Source: Datisca glomerata (lineage: Eukaryota; Streptophyta; Magnoliopsida; Cucurbitales; Datiscaceae). Taken from it: DNA of 64,000 nt. This document shows positions 1 to 11,100 of this stretch, one piece after another. Numbering within the stretch: the stretch's first letter is position 1; each line of letters begins with the position of its first letter. A program made the position numbers and the translations under genes. The notes under the pieces were generated by a model. It did no database searches, was not told where the DNA came from, and saw nothing but the letters and a program-made list of their open reading frames with translations. The stretch lies in assembly GCA_003255025.1 (NCBI GenBank), contig QANY01008782.1:810659-874658 (forward strand), written 5' to 3'.

Positions 1-665
1 TTGCAGATGACTCATAGGTGGATTCTTACCTATGACTTTCTGGTTCAAAACTACTGTCTTGGTTAATAACCTTAACACTAGAAGATGATTCAACAAATTT
101 ATTCTTCAATTCTTGAAGCATTTTATCAATCTGTTTATTAATGGGAATAATATTCAAAGTGGTTTTATCTAAAAGATTTATTAGGTTTAGCTGCATGAAG
201 ATCATCAACCTTATTTTTAATTTTATCTAATTGTTTACCTATTATAACTAAACTTTGATGAGTAAAATTGAGTTGTTCAACAACCTTTTTATTAGGTTCT
301 TCTTCCTTTGAAATCTTAAAAAGAGAAACAAAGATTTAATTTTTTTACAATTAATCATAATTTTTTTCAGGTGATGGATGACTAGCAGTCACCACACTAG
401 AGTTTTCATTGACCTATTAGATTTGAAAATTACATTAATATTTCCTCATAAATATCCTCAATATAATCAAGGAAAAAAATGTCAACTCTAAATTCTTGCA
501 TGAATGCCTTCCATTCAGCAAGTATATTTTTTGTTGATCTATATTATATGAACTTCTGAACCTATTTCATTTATTGAGATTGGTTGGGTCATTATTGTGT
601 TGGGATAGACCTTCCCAATCGGGTTTGTATTCTTGGCTCAAGATGCCTAAACTAGTAAATCTTTT
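1..665 (-). pseudogene. EPRV fragment, acidic N-terminal polyprotein region
   Basis: This minus-strand fragment is related to 12.7-14.0 kb and 19.0-19.5 kb. A short open stretch at 26-208 is rich in Ser, Glu, Lys and Asn. The same recurring words appear in the other copies: a T-L-N-I core, a K-Q-I-D-K segment, and an S-S-S-S-V-K-V-I-N-Q-D stretch. The region lies between the movement-protein-like and coat-protein-like segments in the longer copies. It is cut at the left by the window edge and at about 665-690 by an inversion junction. No intact product is possible. The assignment rests on similarity to the other copies in this window. Confidence 0.7.
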
Positions 666-693
666 TAATTAAGCATAAAAATAACCAGGCTCT

Positions 694-706
694 TGGTATC
701 AGAGCC
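694..706 (+). other. Primer binding site, tRNA-Met type
   Basis: TGGTATCAGAGCC matches the 12-base site complementary to the 3' end of plant initiator tRNA-Met, used by caulimovirids and many copia elements. It is followed by AAACCTGGTGGGGAG, as at the other viral sites here. Only about 85 bp of viral leader surrounds it, so this is a fragment at an inversion junction. Confidence 0.75.
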
Positions 707-1047
707 AAACCTGGTGGGGAGATTCACTGTTTACTTAATTATATGCATATTACTATGTTCAAGTGAAAAATTCAATAAGGTTAAAGGAAAGGAATCCAAG
801 CACAACAATCATGATAGAGCAATTATGAAGACAAGAAGACTGAGATAACAATTATCGAGGGAATCTTTGTAATTTATGTCTTTATATAATTATTGTACTA
901 GTTGTCAAATAATTGGGCAATTATTCTTACTTTTTACAGTTTCTAGTCAAAAGTAAACAAAAGTAGGAATGTAAAAAGTTTTTATGTTTGTAGAATAGAA
1001 TAGTACATGTAAGTGATGGGTTCTCAGTGCACTTCACTTTACTTGGC

Positions 1048-1056
1048 TATAAATAG
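1048..1056 (+). promoter_or_regulatory. TATA box of EPRV promoter
   Basis: TATAAATAG lies in a block repeated at 5,380 (plus strand), and at 4,376 and 20,184 (minus strand). It is followed by a pyrimidine-rich leader and, about 400 bp on, by a primer binding site. That spacing fits a pararetroviral genomic-RNA promoter. Activity is not inferable. Confidence 0.65.
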
Positions 1057-1261
1057 ACAGCCATCTCCCATTTGTTCCTTAGAACTTGTTTTCAACTCTT
1101 AACTATTTGAGAGCAAAACCTGTTTTGGAAAACAAAGCTTTCTTCTTCTCCTCTTTTGTAAATCTTTATTCTTCTTTTTCCTTCAACATTAAATAGTGAG
1201 CGGGAACACTATTTAATTATTGCCAATAAACAATTTTTGTGTAAGTCTTTAATCTTACACC

Positions 1262-1423
1262 TTAATACAGTTTTTACTTTTTTTATGTTGAATTCTTACA
1301 TCTTAATACCCCTCATTTAATTTTTTATGTTGAATTCTTACATCTTAATACCCCTCATTTAATACAGTTTTTACTTTTTTTATGTTGAATTCTTACATCT
1401 TAATACCCCTCATTTAATTTCAT
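1262..1423 (+). repeat. Three-copy tandem repeat in viral leader
   Basis: A unit of about 42-55 bp, containing GTTGAATTCTTACATCTTAA and ending in CCCCTCATTTAAT, occurs three times in succession. Other leader copies in the window have a single unit, so this is a local expansion upstream of the primer site. Confidence 0.8.
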
Positions 1424-1449
1424 TAAATTATACGCAATTTCGCTAGTCT

Positions 1450-1462
1450 TGGTATTAGAGCC
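1450..1462 (+). other. Primer binding site, one mismatch
   Basis: TGGTATTAGAGCC is the tRNA-Met-type site with one C-to-T change. It sits at the end of the leader that starts at the TATA box near 1,048, giving the promoter-leader-PBS order expected of a caulimovirid. Confidence 0.75.
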
Positions 1463-1919
1463 AAACCTAGTGGGGAGATTTAGATTTTTCTTAATTATAT
1501 GCATATTATTTATCTGCATATTAATCTGTTCATCACCTGTTATGGTTGGTTATTAATTTTATTGTTGCTAAATTTCTTACCTGAATAATTACTTTTATCT
1601 AATCTCACTCTCTACCCAAGTGACTGGTTATTATTATACTTGATTATTTCTCTGTAATATTTGTTATGTAATCTGTGAATCTATTTTATCAGAGGTTGAC
1701 GTATCAACTTCTATTTGTTTAGCTTCAGGTATCTCAGTAACACCTCTTAGAGATATAAATCCTGAGGAAAGGGTGGTTGTAAAGGTAAGTTGGAGAAGAG
1801 AAATTAATAAATTAAAAAGGAAATGGCCTAAAAGGTCTATTCCTCCTGATATGAAAATTACTGAGAATTCATTAGTTAATCATTTTTCTGTGTCTGTAGA
1901 AAAATTATACGAATGAAAT

Positions 1920-2880
1920 ATTGATGGTCTTTCTGAACAGGAAGTCCTCAACAAACTGCAGCACATGGAAATGGTAGCTAACAGCTACATTACCACACAT
2001 AATTTACTTCACATTGAGGTAATTAATATTTTAGTCACAGGATTCACATGAATGCTACATGCCTGGTGGGAAAAATATCTCATAAAAGAATCCAAAGATA
2101 CCATTCTTTTAGAAGTAAAGATAAATGCTGAAGGAAACCCAACTATTGGACAGAATAAAGAAACAATACCTGATGCCATCAATACACTCCTTTACACAAT
2201 AAATGAACACTTCATTCGAATGCGAAGTAATGTTACTTCGCGTATCCATGATCAATTAACTAAACTTAGGTGTCCAACCCTAAGTGATTTTAACTAGCGC
2301 AAAAATATAATTTTATCCAGAGTAATGACAAGAGATGATAGTAATAAACCCTTTTGGAAAGAAAAAGTTATAAATGGATTACGCAATTTGTTCGCACACA
2401 AAATAAGAATAGTCTTTAGTAATTACCTAGGAAACATAGATTATGATAGTCTTACCTAAGGTACAATAATTACTACAATACGAAAGGAAGGTTTGAAAAT
2501 GTGTTTTAATATGAAAGTCAATAAACAAATTAAAAAATAAAATAAAATTGCCAAATAAAAATTAGACAATGTGTGCGAGCAGTATGGTTTACCCGTTATT
2601 ACTCCTTCCCAGAAAAATAGAAAAAATTCTCATTTAAGCCTTAGAAGGACCCACAGAAAAATAGAAGAAATTTCCATAAAAATAAAAACTTTGACCATTA
2701 CTTTTCAAAGAATAAAAATTTTGATAAACGTTTCTCTAAGAATAAAAATTATTCTAGAAGAAATATTAATAAAAAATTTGATAAGAGTAAAGTTAAGTGT
2801 TTTAAATGTGGCCAGAATTCTACTACTTGTCAAGTTAAAAATAAAATTAATCAATTAAAAATCTCTGAAGAAGATAAACA
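1920..2880 (+). pseudogene. EPRV coat-protein region with decayed zinc knuckle
   Basis: This is a broken plus-strand remnant of the coat-protein domain that also appears on the minus strand at 18.2-19.0, 15.06-15.62 and 11.9-12.6 kb. An open piece at 2,052-2,297 carries an A-W-W motif, an I-N-T-L-L-Y-T-I stretch and an L-R-C-P segment. All three recur in the other copies. Downstream, a Lys/Asn-rich tract leads to a knuckle near 2,797: C-F-K-C-G is present, but the expected His is lost and the spacing to the third Cys is shortened. Stop codons at about 2,050, 2,297 and 2,540 break the frame. Coat proteins of this family package the genome and the knuckle binds nucleic acid. This one cannot be made. 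Confidence 0.75.
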
Positions 2881-4066
2881 ATAGATTATTACGAGAGTAG
2901 TGATGAATATTTAGGAGAATTTGAATCCTTTGAATATAACTCTTCAAGTTCTGACAGTGATTCTCCTATCATCTTAATCTGGTGTAGGGATAGTTATTGT
3001 ATTACTGACAGTCATCCACCACCTAAGAAAATCGAGACTAGCGGAATTGCGTATTAATTTTTCTTTGATCCATATTATAATAGTCTTTGAACTTATTATG
3101 TTTATCTAGATTGGCTGGGTCATTATTGTGTTGATTTAAACTTGCCCAATCTGGTTTGTATTATGGATTCAAATTTTTAGAATGTTTTAATTCTTGTTCT
3201 AATTTTTGAATCCTAAAATCTTGATTATTAATAAATGATTTAGAAAAAGAACTCCTAGGGATACGAGACTGGCTATACTCCTTAATTGGAGGATTAGAAA
3301 TAGAATTTTGAGAATTTGTGGCTACACCTTTAGGTTTTGAATCTTAAATTTTTAGATTTTTTAATTCTTGTTTAATTCGGGTCCTAAGATCTTGATAATT
3401 ATTAATGGATGATTTAGAAGAGTATTTGAAGCTAATATTTTTATTGGAGATTTTTGGTATGTCCATACCCTATGATCTACTTGATCATCTGTAAATTATT
3501 CAAAATGATATTCATGATCATATGGAAGGTATTCAAAATATTTATGATCTACTTGATCATCTGCTAATTCAAAATATTTTTCATCCATTATATTGAATAT
3601 TGAAGACATTGTAGACCAATGCTGCTAGAAGAACTACTTCTAGATAATCTATTCATGGCTCAAATAACTAAATTATTCTTATGATTGAAGATTTCATACT
3701 GTATTTTAGTTACTAATCTGTTGTGACTTCTACAACCTCCTATTAGGGTCACTCTTTTCCAACCTACCTCTACAACCACCCTAGCCTCAAGATTTACATC
3801 TCTAAGAGGTCTTACTAAGGTACCTGAAGCTAACCAATAGAAGCTGATATGTCAGCCTCTAATAAAATAGATTCACATGTTAGATAAACAAATATTATAA
3901 AAAAATAATCAAACATAAAAATAACCAGCTCCTTGGATAGAGAGTGATATTAAATAAAAGCAATTATTGGTAAGCAATTGAGCAATAATAAAAGCAATAA
4001 CCAGCCATAACCAGATTAATTAATATGCATATAATTAAGTAAATAGTAAATCTCCACACCAGGTTT

Positions 4067-4079
4067 GGCTCTGATATCA
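4067..4079 (-). other. Primer binding site, minus strand
   Basis: The complement reads TGATATCAGAGCC, one base from the tRNA-Met-type site. It is flanked by the same AAACCTGGTG tail as the other viral sites. Confidence 0.7.
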
Positions 4080-4375
4080 AGAGGCGTAGAATCAAGTGTA
4101 ATTTAAAGAAAATTAAAGTGGGGGTATTAAGATGCAAGAATTGAACTTGAAAATAGTAAAACTGTACTAAGGTGTAAGATTAAAAACTTACACAAATATT
4201 GTTTATTGGCAATAATTAAATAGTGATCCTGATCACTATTTGATGTTGACGGAAAAAAAAGAAGAAAGATTTACAAAAGAGGAAAAGAAGAAAGGTTTAT
4301 TTTCCAAAACAAGTTTTACTTTCAAATAGTTAAGAATTGAAAACAAGTTCTGAGGAACAAATGAGAGAGGGTTGA

Positions 4376-4384
4376 CTATTTATA
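4376..4384 (-). promoter_or_regulatory. TATA box of EPRV promoter, minus strand
   Basis: CTATTTATA (complement TATAAATAG) is embedded in the same promoter block as at 1,048 and 20,184, about 300 bp upstream of the minus-strand primer site at 4,067-4,079. Confidence 0.6.
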
Positions 4385-4789
4385 GCCAAGTAAAGTGGAG
4401 TTCACTAGGAACCCAACACTTACCTAAACTATTTTATTCTCCAAAAGTAAAAACATTTTACATTTCTATTTTAAAAATTAATTTGGAAAAAGTTCTAAGG
4501 TAAGATCATGAATGGACCACCATTTTAAGAACCAATTTGAAAATTGATTTTAAAATTGAAATCACTATTTTGATGCAAGAAAATCATGTGCCATGCATCA
4601 ATATAGTAAAAATATTATATTATTTTTTATTTAAAACTGTTTTGGAACTTGAAGGATGGATTCTCCAATCCTCCATAGCTATGATTCTGAGGATAGAGAA
4701 AGAATGGTAAATGATTCTTTCCTCAGAACCCATCGCGGAATTGAGGTTAATTTTTATGGATTCTAATTGGGCTAATTAAATGACCTTTT

Positions 4790-5695
4790 TGATGACATCA
4801 GTCTTAGTAATGATTAATAAAGAAAAATAATTCACCTTTGATAAAATGCCGATATTTGAAATAATCAAAATCAAAGAATCAAATACTCTTGAAGATGTAT
4901 CATGATGACACCTTAGCACAATGCAAATGTCATAATAATCTTCAAAGACAAGCAATTATCAATGGCAAGTCATAATGACTTTTTCAGGCAATAATTATGA
5001 TTTTTCCAAAATCAACGACCAGGACACAAGAATCCAAGATAGCAATTATCAAGGATCAACAACAGCGCCCTCTACAAAATAAAGCAACAACAAGTACAGT
5101 AAGGTCCAAGATAACAATTATCAAAGATCAACAATAGTGGTTGCACGAAAAAAAATAACGATCAAGACACGAAGACCGAGATTATAATTATCGAGGAATC
5201 TTTATAATTTATCATTTTCTATAATAGTTGTACTAGTTGTGAAATAATTAGGCAAACATTTATGCTTTTTACTATTCTTAGTCAAAAGTTGACAAAAAGT
5301 ATAAATGTAAAATATTTTTACTTTTATATAATAGAATAGTTCAAGTAAGTGATGAGTTCCCGGTGAACTTTTACTTGGCTATAAATAGCCAGCCTTCTCC
5401 CATTTATTTCTCAGAACATGTTTTCAACGCTCAACTATTTGAGAGCAAAACTTATTTTGGAAAATAAAGCTTTCTTCTTCTCCTCTTTTGTAAATCTTTC
5501 TTCTTCTTTTTCCTTCAACATTGAATACTGTGCAGAGCACTAGTTAATTATTGCCAATAAACAATGTTTGTGTAAGTCTTTGATCTTACACCGTAATTCA
5601 GTTTTTACAGTTTTTGTATTTAATTCTTGCATCTTAATACACCCTGTTTAATTTCTTTAAATTATATGCATTTCCGCTAGTCTTGGTATCAAAGC
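4790..5695 (+). promoter_or_regulatory. EPRV intergenic promoter and leader, plus orientation
   Basis: A series of related modules containing CAAGATAACAATTATC runs from about 4,930 to 5,200. It is followed by conserved promoter DNA, a TATA box (TATAAATAG at 5,380-5,388), a pyrimidine-rich leader and a primer site (TGGTATCAAAGC, 5,684-5,695). No coding remnant is attached, because immediately after the primer site the sequence flips into a minus-strand copy. This makes a large imperfect inverted repeat with 5,774-6,550. Confidence 0.65.
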
Positions 5696-5785
5696 AATAA
5701 CCAGCCATTAGAGGCTACAAACAGATTAATTATGCAGATATTGTAGAAAACATTAAATATCCCCATGAGATTTGGCTTTGATACC
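5684..5785. other. Two primer sites facing each other at an inversion junction
   Basis: The plus-strand site TGGTATCAAAGC (5,684-5,695) and a minus-strand site (5,774-5,785, complement GGTATCAAAGCC) are separated by about 80 bp of leader-proximal DNA. The two viral leaders therefore meet head to head. A poly-G run (about 5,826-5,836) lies just beyond. Confidence 0.7.
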
Positions 5786-7735
5786 GAAAGGCATGGAATT
5801 AAGTGTATATTTAAGAAATTAAAGAGGTGGGGGGGGGGTATTAAGATGCAAGAATTGAACAAGAAAATAGTAAAAACTGTATTAAGGTGTAAGATTAAAA
5901 ATTTACACAAACAATTTTTATTAGCAAAAATTAAATAGTACTCCCACTAACTATTTAATGTTCAGGAAAAAGAAGAAAAAAGATTTACAAAAGAGGAGAG
6001 GAAGAAAACTTTGTTTCACAAAATAAGTTTTACTCTCAAATAGTTAAAAGTTGAAAACAAGTTCTGAGAAACAAATGAGAGATGGCTGACAATTTAAAGC
6101 CAAGTAAAGTGAAGTTCCCCGGGATATACTTTTGTCTAATTTTTGACTAAGAACAATAAAAAGCATGAATAATTTCCTAATTATTTACAACTAGTACAAT
6201 TATTACAGAAGTAGACAAATTACAAAGATTCCCTCAATAATTGTTATCTTGGTCTTTGTGTCTTCATAATTGCTCTGACATGATTGTCGTTGTTGAAAAA
6301 GTCATTGTGATTGTATACTGGGATCCTTGATAATTGCTACCTTAGACGTTTGTGATTGTTGTCTTGAAAAGTCATCCTTTGATTATTGCGATCTTAGATG
6401 CTAATTAAATGGAGAAATCATCATAGCTATTGTTATCTTGGATTCTTGTGATTTGATTGTTGATTGGAGAAATCATCATTATGTTGGAGAGCCATCATGA
6501 TATCTGAATTATTATTTTAAATTCCTTTGATTGATTCCGTCAATGGAATTTTGCAATGGAAAAATATTTTTATTCGTCATTACTGAGGTTGATGTCATCA
6601 ATTGAGTTCTTCATTTGATGAGGGAAAGTCTTGGATGATTGTCTTTTTTCATGTTTCATTTTAATTGGGCGATCTCACCCTTTTGATGATTCAGAGTCAG
6701 AATAAGTTTGGTCTTCCAAGAGGAGAAACAATTTTTGCATTAACTTCTATTTTTATTTGGACTTTGGTTTTATGGCCTATGATATACCCTTCAGAGAGGG
6801 TTTGGATTCATGTTTTGATTTGGGTATGGAAGAATTTGAACTGGATAGTTTTATTTGTGGAGCTAGGTAAATGGGCTCATTAATTTTTAATGGAGCTTGG
6901 GCAAAGGGATTTGCTAGTCTCATAATGGGATTGACACTTACAAATTTATAATTGATGGATGCAATAATTTTTTGGGTATTCAACTTACCCACCATTTAAC
7001 ATAATACTCTCTGATGAGGATTCCATTTTCAACCGAGTATTGTCATTTCAAAATCTAATGTATTTTGTTTTTATTGAAAAACAAAGTATTTAGAGAAAGG
7101 AAACCTCAATTGGTGACGGCTTGTAAACTTTTAAAAATAAATTGAAACATTGTTGCGAATCAATTAGAAAAAGTTCTACAGTAAGACCATGAATGAACAA
7201 CCATTTTAAGAAACAATTCAGAAAATCAATTTTGAAATTGATATCAAAATTTAAAAACCAAAAGTTAGAGAAATCACTATTTTGATGGAAGAAATCCTAT
7301 ACCATGCATCAATATAGTCAAAATAATTATATTATTTTTTTATTAAAAAATATTTTGGAACTTGAAGATGGATTCTCGAATCCTCCATAGTTTTGATTAT
7401 GAGGATAGCGAAAGAATGATAAAGGATTCTTTTCTCAAAATTTCTGATTGGGTGAATTTTTATGGACTTTGTTTCTAAGAGAATGTCTCTGTAGAAATTG
7501 AAGTTTTTGTTATTATGTCCAAGGACATATTAGAATTTAGGAATGAAATGGGCTTTGGTAATTTGAGCAAGATCCTTCAAATGAGCAAATATAAGCTCAA
7601 TATGTAAGAGATTTTCACTTGCCATTTTTTGAAAATCAAATGAGGATTTCTTGTAATTTGAAATTGGTTGATTGGATGATTGCCCATTAAAAGATTGAGG
7701 AATTTGATCAAATTGGTTGACCGTGGTTCATTGGT
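5697..7735 (-). pseudogene. EPRV fragment: leader, promoter and C-terminal region
   Basis: Read right to left, this segment holds C-terminal coding remnants (about 6,660-7,735), the reiterated intergenic modules (6,200-6,550), promoter DNA (a decayed TATA region near 6,095) and the leader ending at the primer site at 5,785-5,774. The stretch at 6,777-6,995 is a decayed equivalent of 8,681-8,929, sharing a P-I-M-R-L-A-N-P-F run and an I-N-E-P-I-Y-L run. Frames are short and interrupted. The right edge is an inversion junction at about 7,735. Confidence 0.7.
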
Positions 7736-7737
7736 GA

Positions 7738-7945
7738 TTGGGTCTCTTGTTAGATTTGATTAACAAAACTGAAAATCCAGAATTAAAACAGGAATACCTA
7801 GAAAGACTTAAGAAAGTAATTCAAAAGAAAGAAAATTCTAAGTCTCATAATCAAAACTTTCACAAACCATTGAAAAATTCAATAAGGTTAAAGGGAAGGA
7901 AAAAGAAATTACCTTACAAGAACTTCATAAAGAAATTAAACGGGA
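7738..7945 (+). pseudogene. Small inverted EPRV piece upstream of the protease region
   Basis: A 79-codon open stretch (7,738-7,977) is Lys/Asn/Glu-rich and runs on the plus strand. It matches the region that lies on the minus strand at about 11,280-11,460 and 17,690-17,900, between the coat-protein and protease domains. About 200 bp has been flipped relative to both neighbours. Its last codons run into minus-strand promoter DNA, so the apparent C-terminus is artefactual. Confidence 0.6.
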
Positions 7946-8680
7946 GAGGGATGTCTATTTATTGCCAAGTAAAGTAGAGTTCACTGGGAACCAATCACTT
8001 ACCTAAACTATTCTATTCTACAAAAGTAAAAACATATTACATTTCTACTTTTGTCAAATTTTGACTAAGAAGTGTAAAAAGCATGAATAGTTGTCTAATT
8101 ATTTGACAACTAGTATAATTATTACAAAAAAATACAAATTACAAAGATTCCCTCAATAATTGTTATCTTAGTCTTTGTGCCTTTATAATTGCTCTGACAT
8201 GATTGTCGTTGTTGAAAAAATCATTGTGACTGTATACTGGGCTCCTTGATAATTGCTACATTTGACGTTTGTGATTGTTGTCTTGAAAAGTCATCCTTTG
8301 ATTATTGAGATCTTGGATGTTAATTGCTTTGAGAAATCATCATAGCCATTGATCCTTGATAATTGTTATCTTGGATTCTTGTGCTTTGATTATTGATTGG
8401 AGAAATCATCATTATATTGGAGAGTTATTATGATATCAGAATTATTATTTTAAATTTCTTTGATTGATTCCGTCAATGGCATTTTGCCAATGGAGAATTA
8501 TTTTTATTCGTCATTACTGAGGCTGATGTCATCAATTGACTCCTTCAATTGCTGAGGGAAAGTCTTGGATGATTGTCTTTTTTGATGTTTCATTTTAATT
8601 GGGCGATCTGACCCTTCTGATGATTCAGAGTCAGATTCAGTTTTGTCTTCTAGGAGGAGAAATAGTTTTTGCATTAACTC

Positions 8681-9183
8681 CTATTTTAGTTTGGACTTTG
8701 GTTTTGTGGCCTTTGATTTACCCTTCAGAGAGGATTTGGATTCAAGTTTTGATTTGAGTAAGGAAAAAATTGAACTGGATAGTTTTATTTGTGGAAATAG
8801 GTAAATGGGCTCATTAATTTTTAATGGAGCTTGGGTAAAGGGATTTGCTAGTCTCATAATGGGTTGGACACTTGCAAATTCACAATTGATGGATGAAATA
8901 ATTTTTGGGTATTCAACATATCTCACCATTTAACATAATACTCTCTAGTGGGGATTCCATTTTCAACCGAGTATTGCCATTTCAAAATCCAAGGGATTTT
9001 GTATTTTATTGAAAAACAAAATATTTGGGGAAAGGAAACCTCAATTGGTAAGGGCTTGTAAGCCTTCAAAAATAAATTGAAACATTGTTGTAATTCAATT
9101 GGAAAAAGTTCTAAGGTAAGACCATGAATGGACCACCATTTTAAGAACCAATTTTGGAAAATCACTTTTGAAATTGTTATCAA
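8681..9183 (-). pseudogene. EPRV C-terminal region, aromatic and basic
   Basis: Two adjoining open pieces, 8,923-9,183 and 8,681-8,929, overlap by a few bases and together form one domain interrupted near their junction. The first has W-F-L-K-W-W and W-I-L-K-W-Q-Y motifs. The second ends in a Lys/Ser-rich tail typical of a nucleic-acid-binding terminus. The region is downstream of the polymerase and is repeated, more decayed, at 6,777-7,180 and 4,480-4,600. The function of this part in the virus is not established here. Confidence 0.6.
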
Positions 9184-9395
9184 AATTTAAAAATCAAAAG
9201 TGATAAAAATCACTATTTTGATGTAAGAAAATCATGTTCCATGCATCATATAATCAAAATAATTATATTATTTTTTATTTAAAACTATATTAAAAGTTGA
9301 AAGATGGATTCTCCAATCTTCTATAGTTATGATCCTGAGGATAGAGAAATAATGGTAAAAGATTCTTTCTTCAGAATTTCTAATTGGGCTAGTTT

Positions 9396-9719
9396 TTACG
9401 GATTCTGTTTCTCAAAGAATGTCTCTCTAGAAACTGAGATTTTTGTTATTATGTCCACAATTTGAGCAGAATCCTTTAAATGAGCAAATAGAGGCTCAAT
9501 ATTAAAGAGATTTTCACTGACCATTTTTTGAAAATCAAATGATGATTTTATGTATTTTGAAATTGATTGATTGAATGATTGTGCATTAAAAGATTGAGGA
9601 ATTGGGTCAAATTGGTTGACCATGGTTGATTGGTGATTGAGTTTGATGGACCCAAGTATTGTTGATTGAGCTTGGTTAGGAGTAGAAGACTCTTTGTTGA
9701 TTTGGACCTTAAAGGCCAT
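9396..9719 (-). pseudogene. EPRV open fragment, Gln/Ser/Asn-rich
   Basis: This 107-codon minus-strand open stretch is low in complexity and rich in Ser, Asn and Gln, with a run Q-A-Q-S-T-I-L-G-S-I. The same run appears at 21,088-21,363, so it is part of the viral coding region between the polymerase and the C-terminal basic domain. No catalytic motif is visible. It overlaps the preceding open piece (9,709-10,140) by a few bases in another frame. Confidence 0.55.
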
Positions 9720-10140
9720 TGAGTCTATTGATTTTAAAATATTTTTTAATGAGTATTTTAGGTTCTATCTTTCTGTATTCTAGTAGGTCAGACTTCTCAA
9801 AATCCTCCATGGTAGAATCTTGGAATGATTTTCTGCATAAATTTGTAAGAAAGAAGGTCAAGAATTGGGTTATTACCAAATTAAACATTGAAATTAAAAG
9901 TGCTGAGAATAGGTTACTACCTAACAAGAATTTTTTTGGAAGTAATATTTTTTCATCCAAAACACATTTTGCAGATTTACAGTTAGTTTTTAAAAGACAT
10001 ATTTGAATCAAAGCAAATTGTATGATTTGATTAATGAAATAATAAAATTCAAGTCCTGGCAATTTATTCTTAGATTGCAACAATTTGATTCTTTTTGCAA
10101 AGATAACTAAACTATTTTGTTTTATTATCTTGGCTAACAA
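9709..10140 (-). pseudogene. EPRV post-RT region, probable RNase H-side remnant
   Basis: This 143-codon minus-strand open stretch lies between the reverse transcriptase remnant (from about 10,180) and the Gln/Ser-rich segment. In caulimovirids RNase H follows RT, so position suggests an RNase H relic. I could not pick out the catalytic acidic residues, and the frame may be partly shifted. A related sequence occurs at 21,770-22,150. Confidence 0.4.
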
Positions 10141-10179
10141 TTTAAAGTATTTCTAGTATTATTTAACATATTTACTAAC

Positions 10180-10860
10180 ACAATCAATCAAAAAATTTAA
10201 CCAGTATTGTCTAATAAGAATATTATTAATGTAGACAATCAAGAAATCAGTTAATTGGTTGAAAGTTTCATTTATTGTACTTGGAGCATTTCTGAGATCA
10301 AATGGTATTATTTTCCATTTATAATTACCAAATGCAATATTGTACTTAACAATCTTATTTGTCTGGTTTTGCCAAAAACCAGATTTTATGCCAAACTTAG
10401 AGAATACATTAGTATTTTTAAGTCTGTTGGTTAAGTCCCTTTTGTTTGGTATTGTATATCATATCCATTCCAAAACATTGCTAAGGGACTTGTAATTAAT
10501 TACTAAACGAGCAACTCCTTGTTCAAAGATTTTAATTTGAAGTGCAGGATTTTGAAATTGTTCTTCAATTTATGTTATTCCTTCTTGTAAAAAACACAAT
10601 TTTTTTTTCTTTACAAGAGATTATACTTATGGATTTAAAAATAGAATTTTGTTTTAATGTTTTCAATTTCTCATTGTGAGAAAAAGAAAGAAATTTGAAT
10701 TTTACAGTTTCATCCATGGGATAAATAATTATTCTATCATGCTCTGTGGTAAAAGGATACAACAGAGAAATGAATGGTATGCCTAAATAATTTTATCAGT
10801 CATATTTTTTATTAAGACAAACAATATCTTAAAACATATATTGTCTTGGCAAATAGTTTG
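10180..10860 (-). pseudogene. EPRV reverse transcriptase with mutated catalytic site
   Basis: The minus-strand sequence matches the RT at 16,362-16,634, but at about 10,228-10,242 the active-site Y-I-D-D reads Y-I-N-N, from two GAT-to-AAT-type changes. Frame breaks are scattered through the domain. The upstream part (10,565-10,762) retains a T-T-E-H-D and a K-F-K-F-L-S stretch from the protease-RT linker. RT in this family copies pregenomic RNA in virus-like particles. This copy cannot be active. Confidence 0.75.
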
Positions 10861-10869
10861 GGGATTTCA

Positions 10870-11100
10870 AAATTGATATGCATTTTGGTAACATTGGCAG
10901 AAGATAAAAACTCTTTCATTTTCCTGACGTACTTGGTTGGAATGAGTCATTCCTGCATACAATTTAGATTTTCTCCCGAATCAACAAGAGCCATGTAGTA
11001 AACTTAAAATCTTGAGTTGTTATTTTGACCATTATGTGCCACTTCTTGATTTTGATGTTACTGAGGATTTGGATGAAGTTATCCTCATTTGATTGTTGAT
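10870..11100 (-). pseudogene. EPRV aspartic protease remnant
   Basis: Around 10,955-11,000 the minus strand encodes a V-D-S-G active-site signature followed by L-N-C. This matches the protease at 17,289-17,690 and the one at 22,790-22,993. The domain is broken by frameshifts on both sides. Retroviral-type proteases of caulimovirids process the polyprotein. Confidence 0.65.

Larger units (their letters stand above)
690..3035 (+). pseudogene. EPRV copy in plus orientation: leader, N-terminal region, coat protein
   Basis: This inverted copy is read left to right. It holds a primer-site fragment (694-706), promoter DNA (800-1,060), a TATA box (1,048), a leader, a second primer site (1,450-1,462), and then coding remnants from about 1,690. 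At 1,735-1,920 a broken frame matches the segment seen on the minus strand at 24,245-24,499, with words such as P-L-R-D and a basic W-R-R. Coat-protein remnants follow to about 2,880. The copy stops at about 3,035, where a minus-strand leader fragment is joined to it. Many in-frame stops make it non-functional. Confidence 0.75.
3040..4780 (-). pseudogene. EPRV fragment in minus orientation with leader and C-terminal region
   Basis: Reading right to left, the segment has a C-terminal-region fragment (about 4,480-4,780, matching 9,100-9,400), promoter DNA with a TATA box (4,376-4,384), a leader, a primer site (4,067-4,079), and then N-terminal coding remnants (3,060-3,900) like those at 13.9-14.7 kb. 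Local duplications rich in ATTCAAAATATTTATGATCT occur around 3,480-3,600. The left end is fused to the plus-strand copy at about 3,035. The right end turns into plus-strand viral DNA at about 4,785. No open frame longer than a few dozen codons survives. Confidence 0.7.

Noticed and set aside
694..706. LTR retrotransposon origin for the first 25 kb, given the tRNA-Met-type primer site
   Set aside because: No LTR pairs and no integrase are seen. The coat-protein region and intergenic promoter fit a caulimovirid, although copia elements use a similar primer site.
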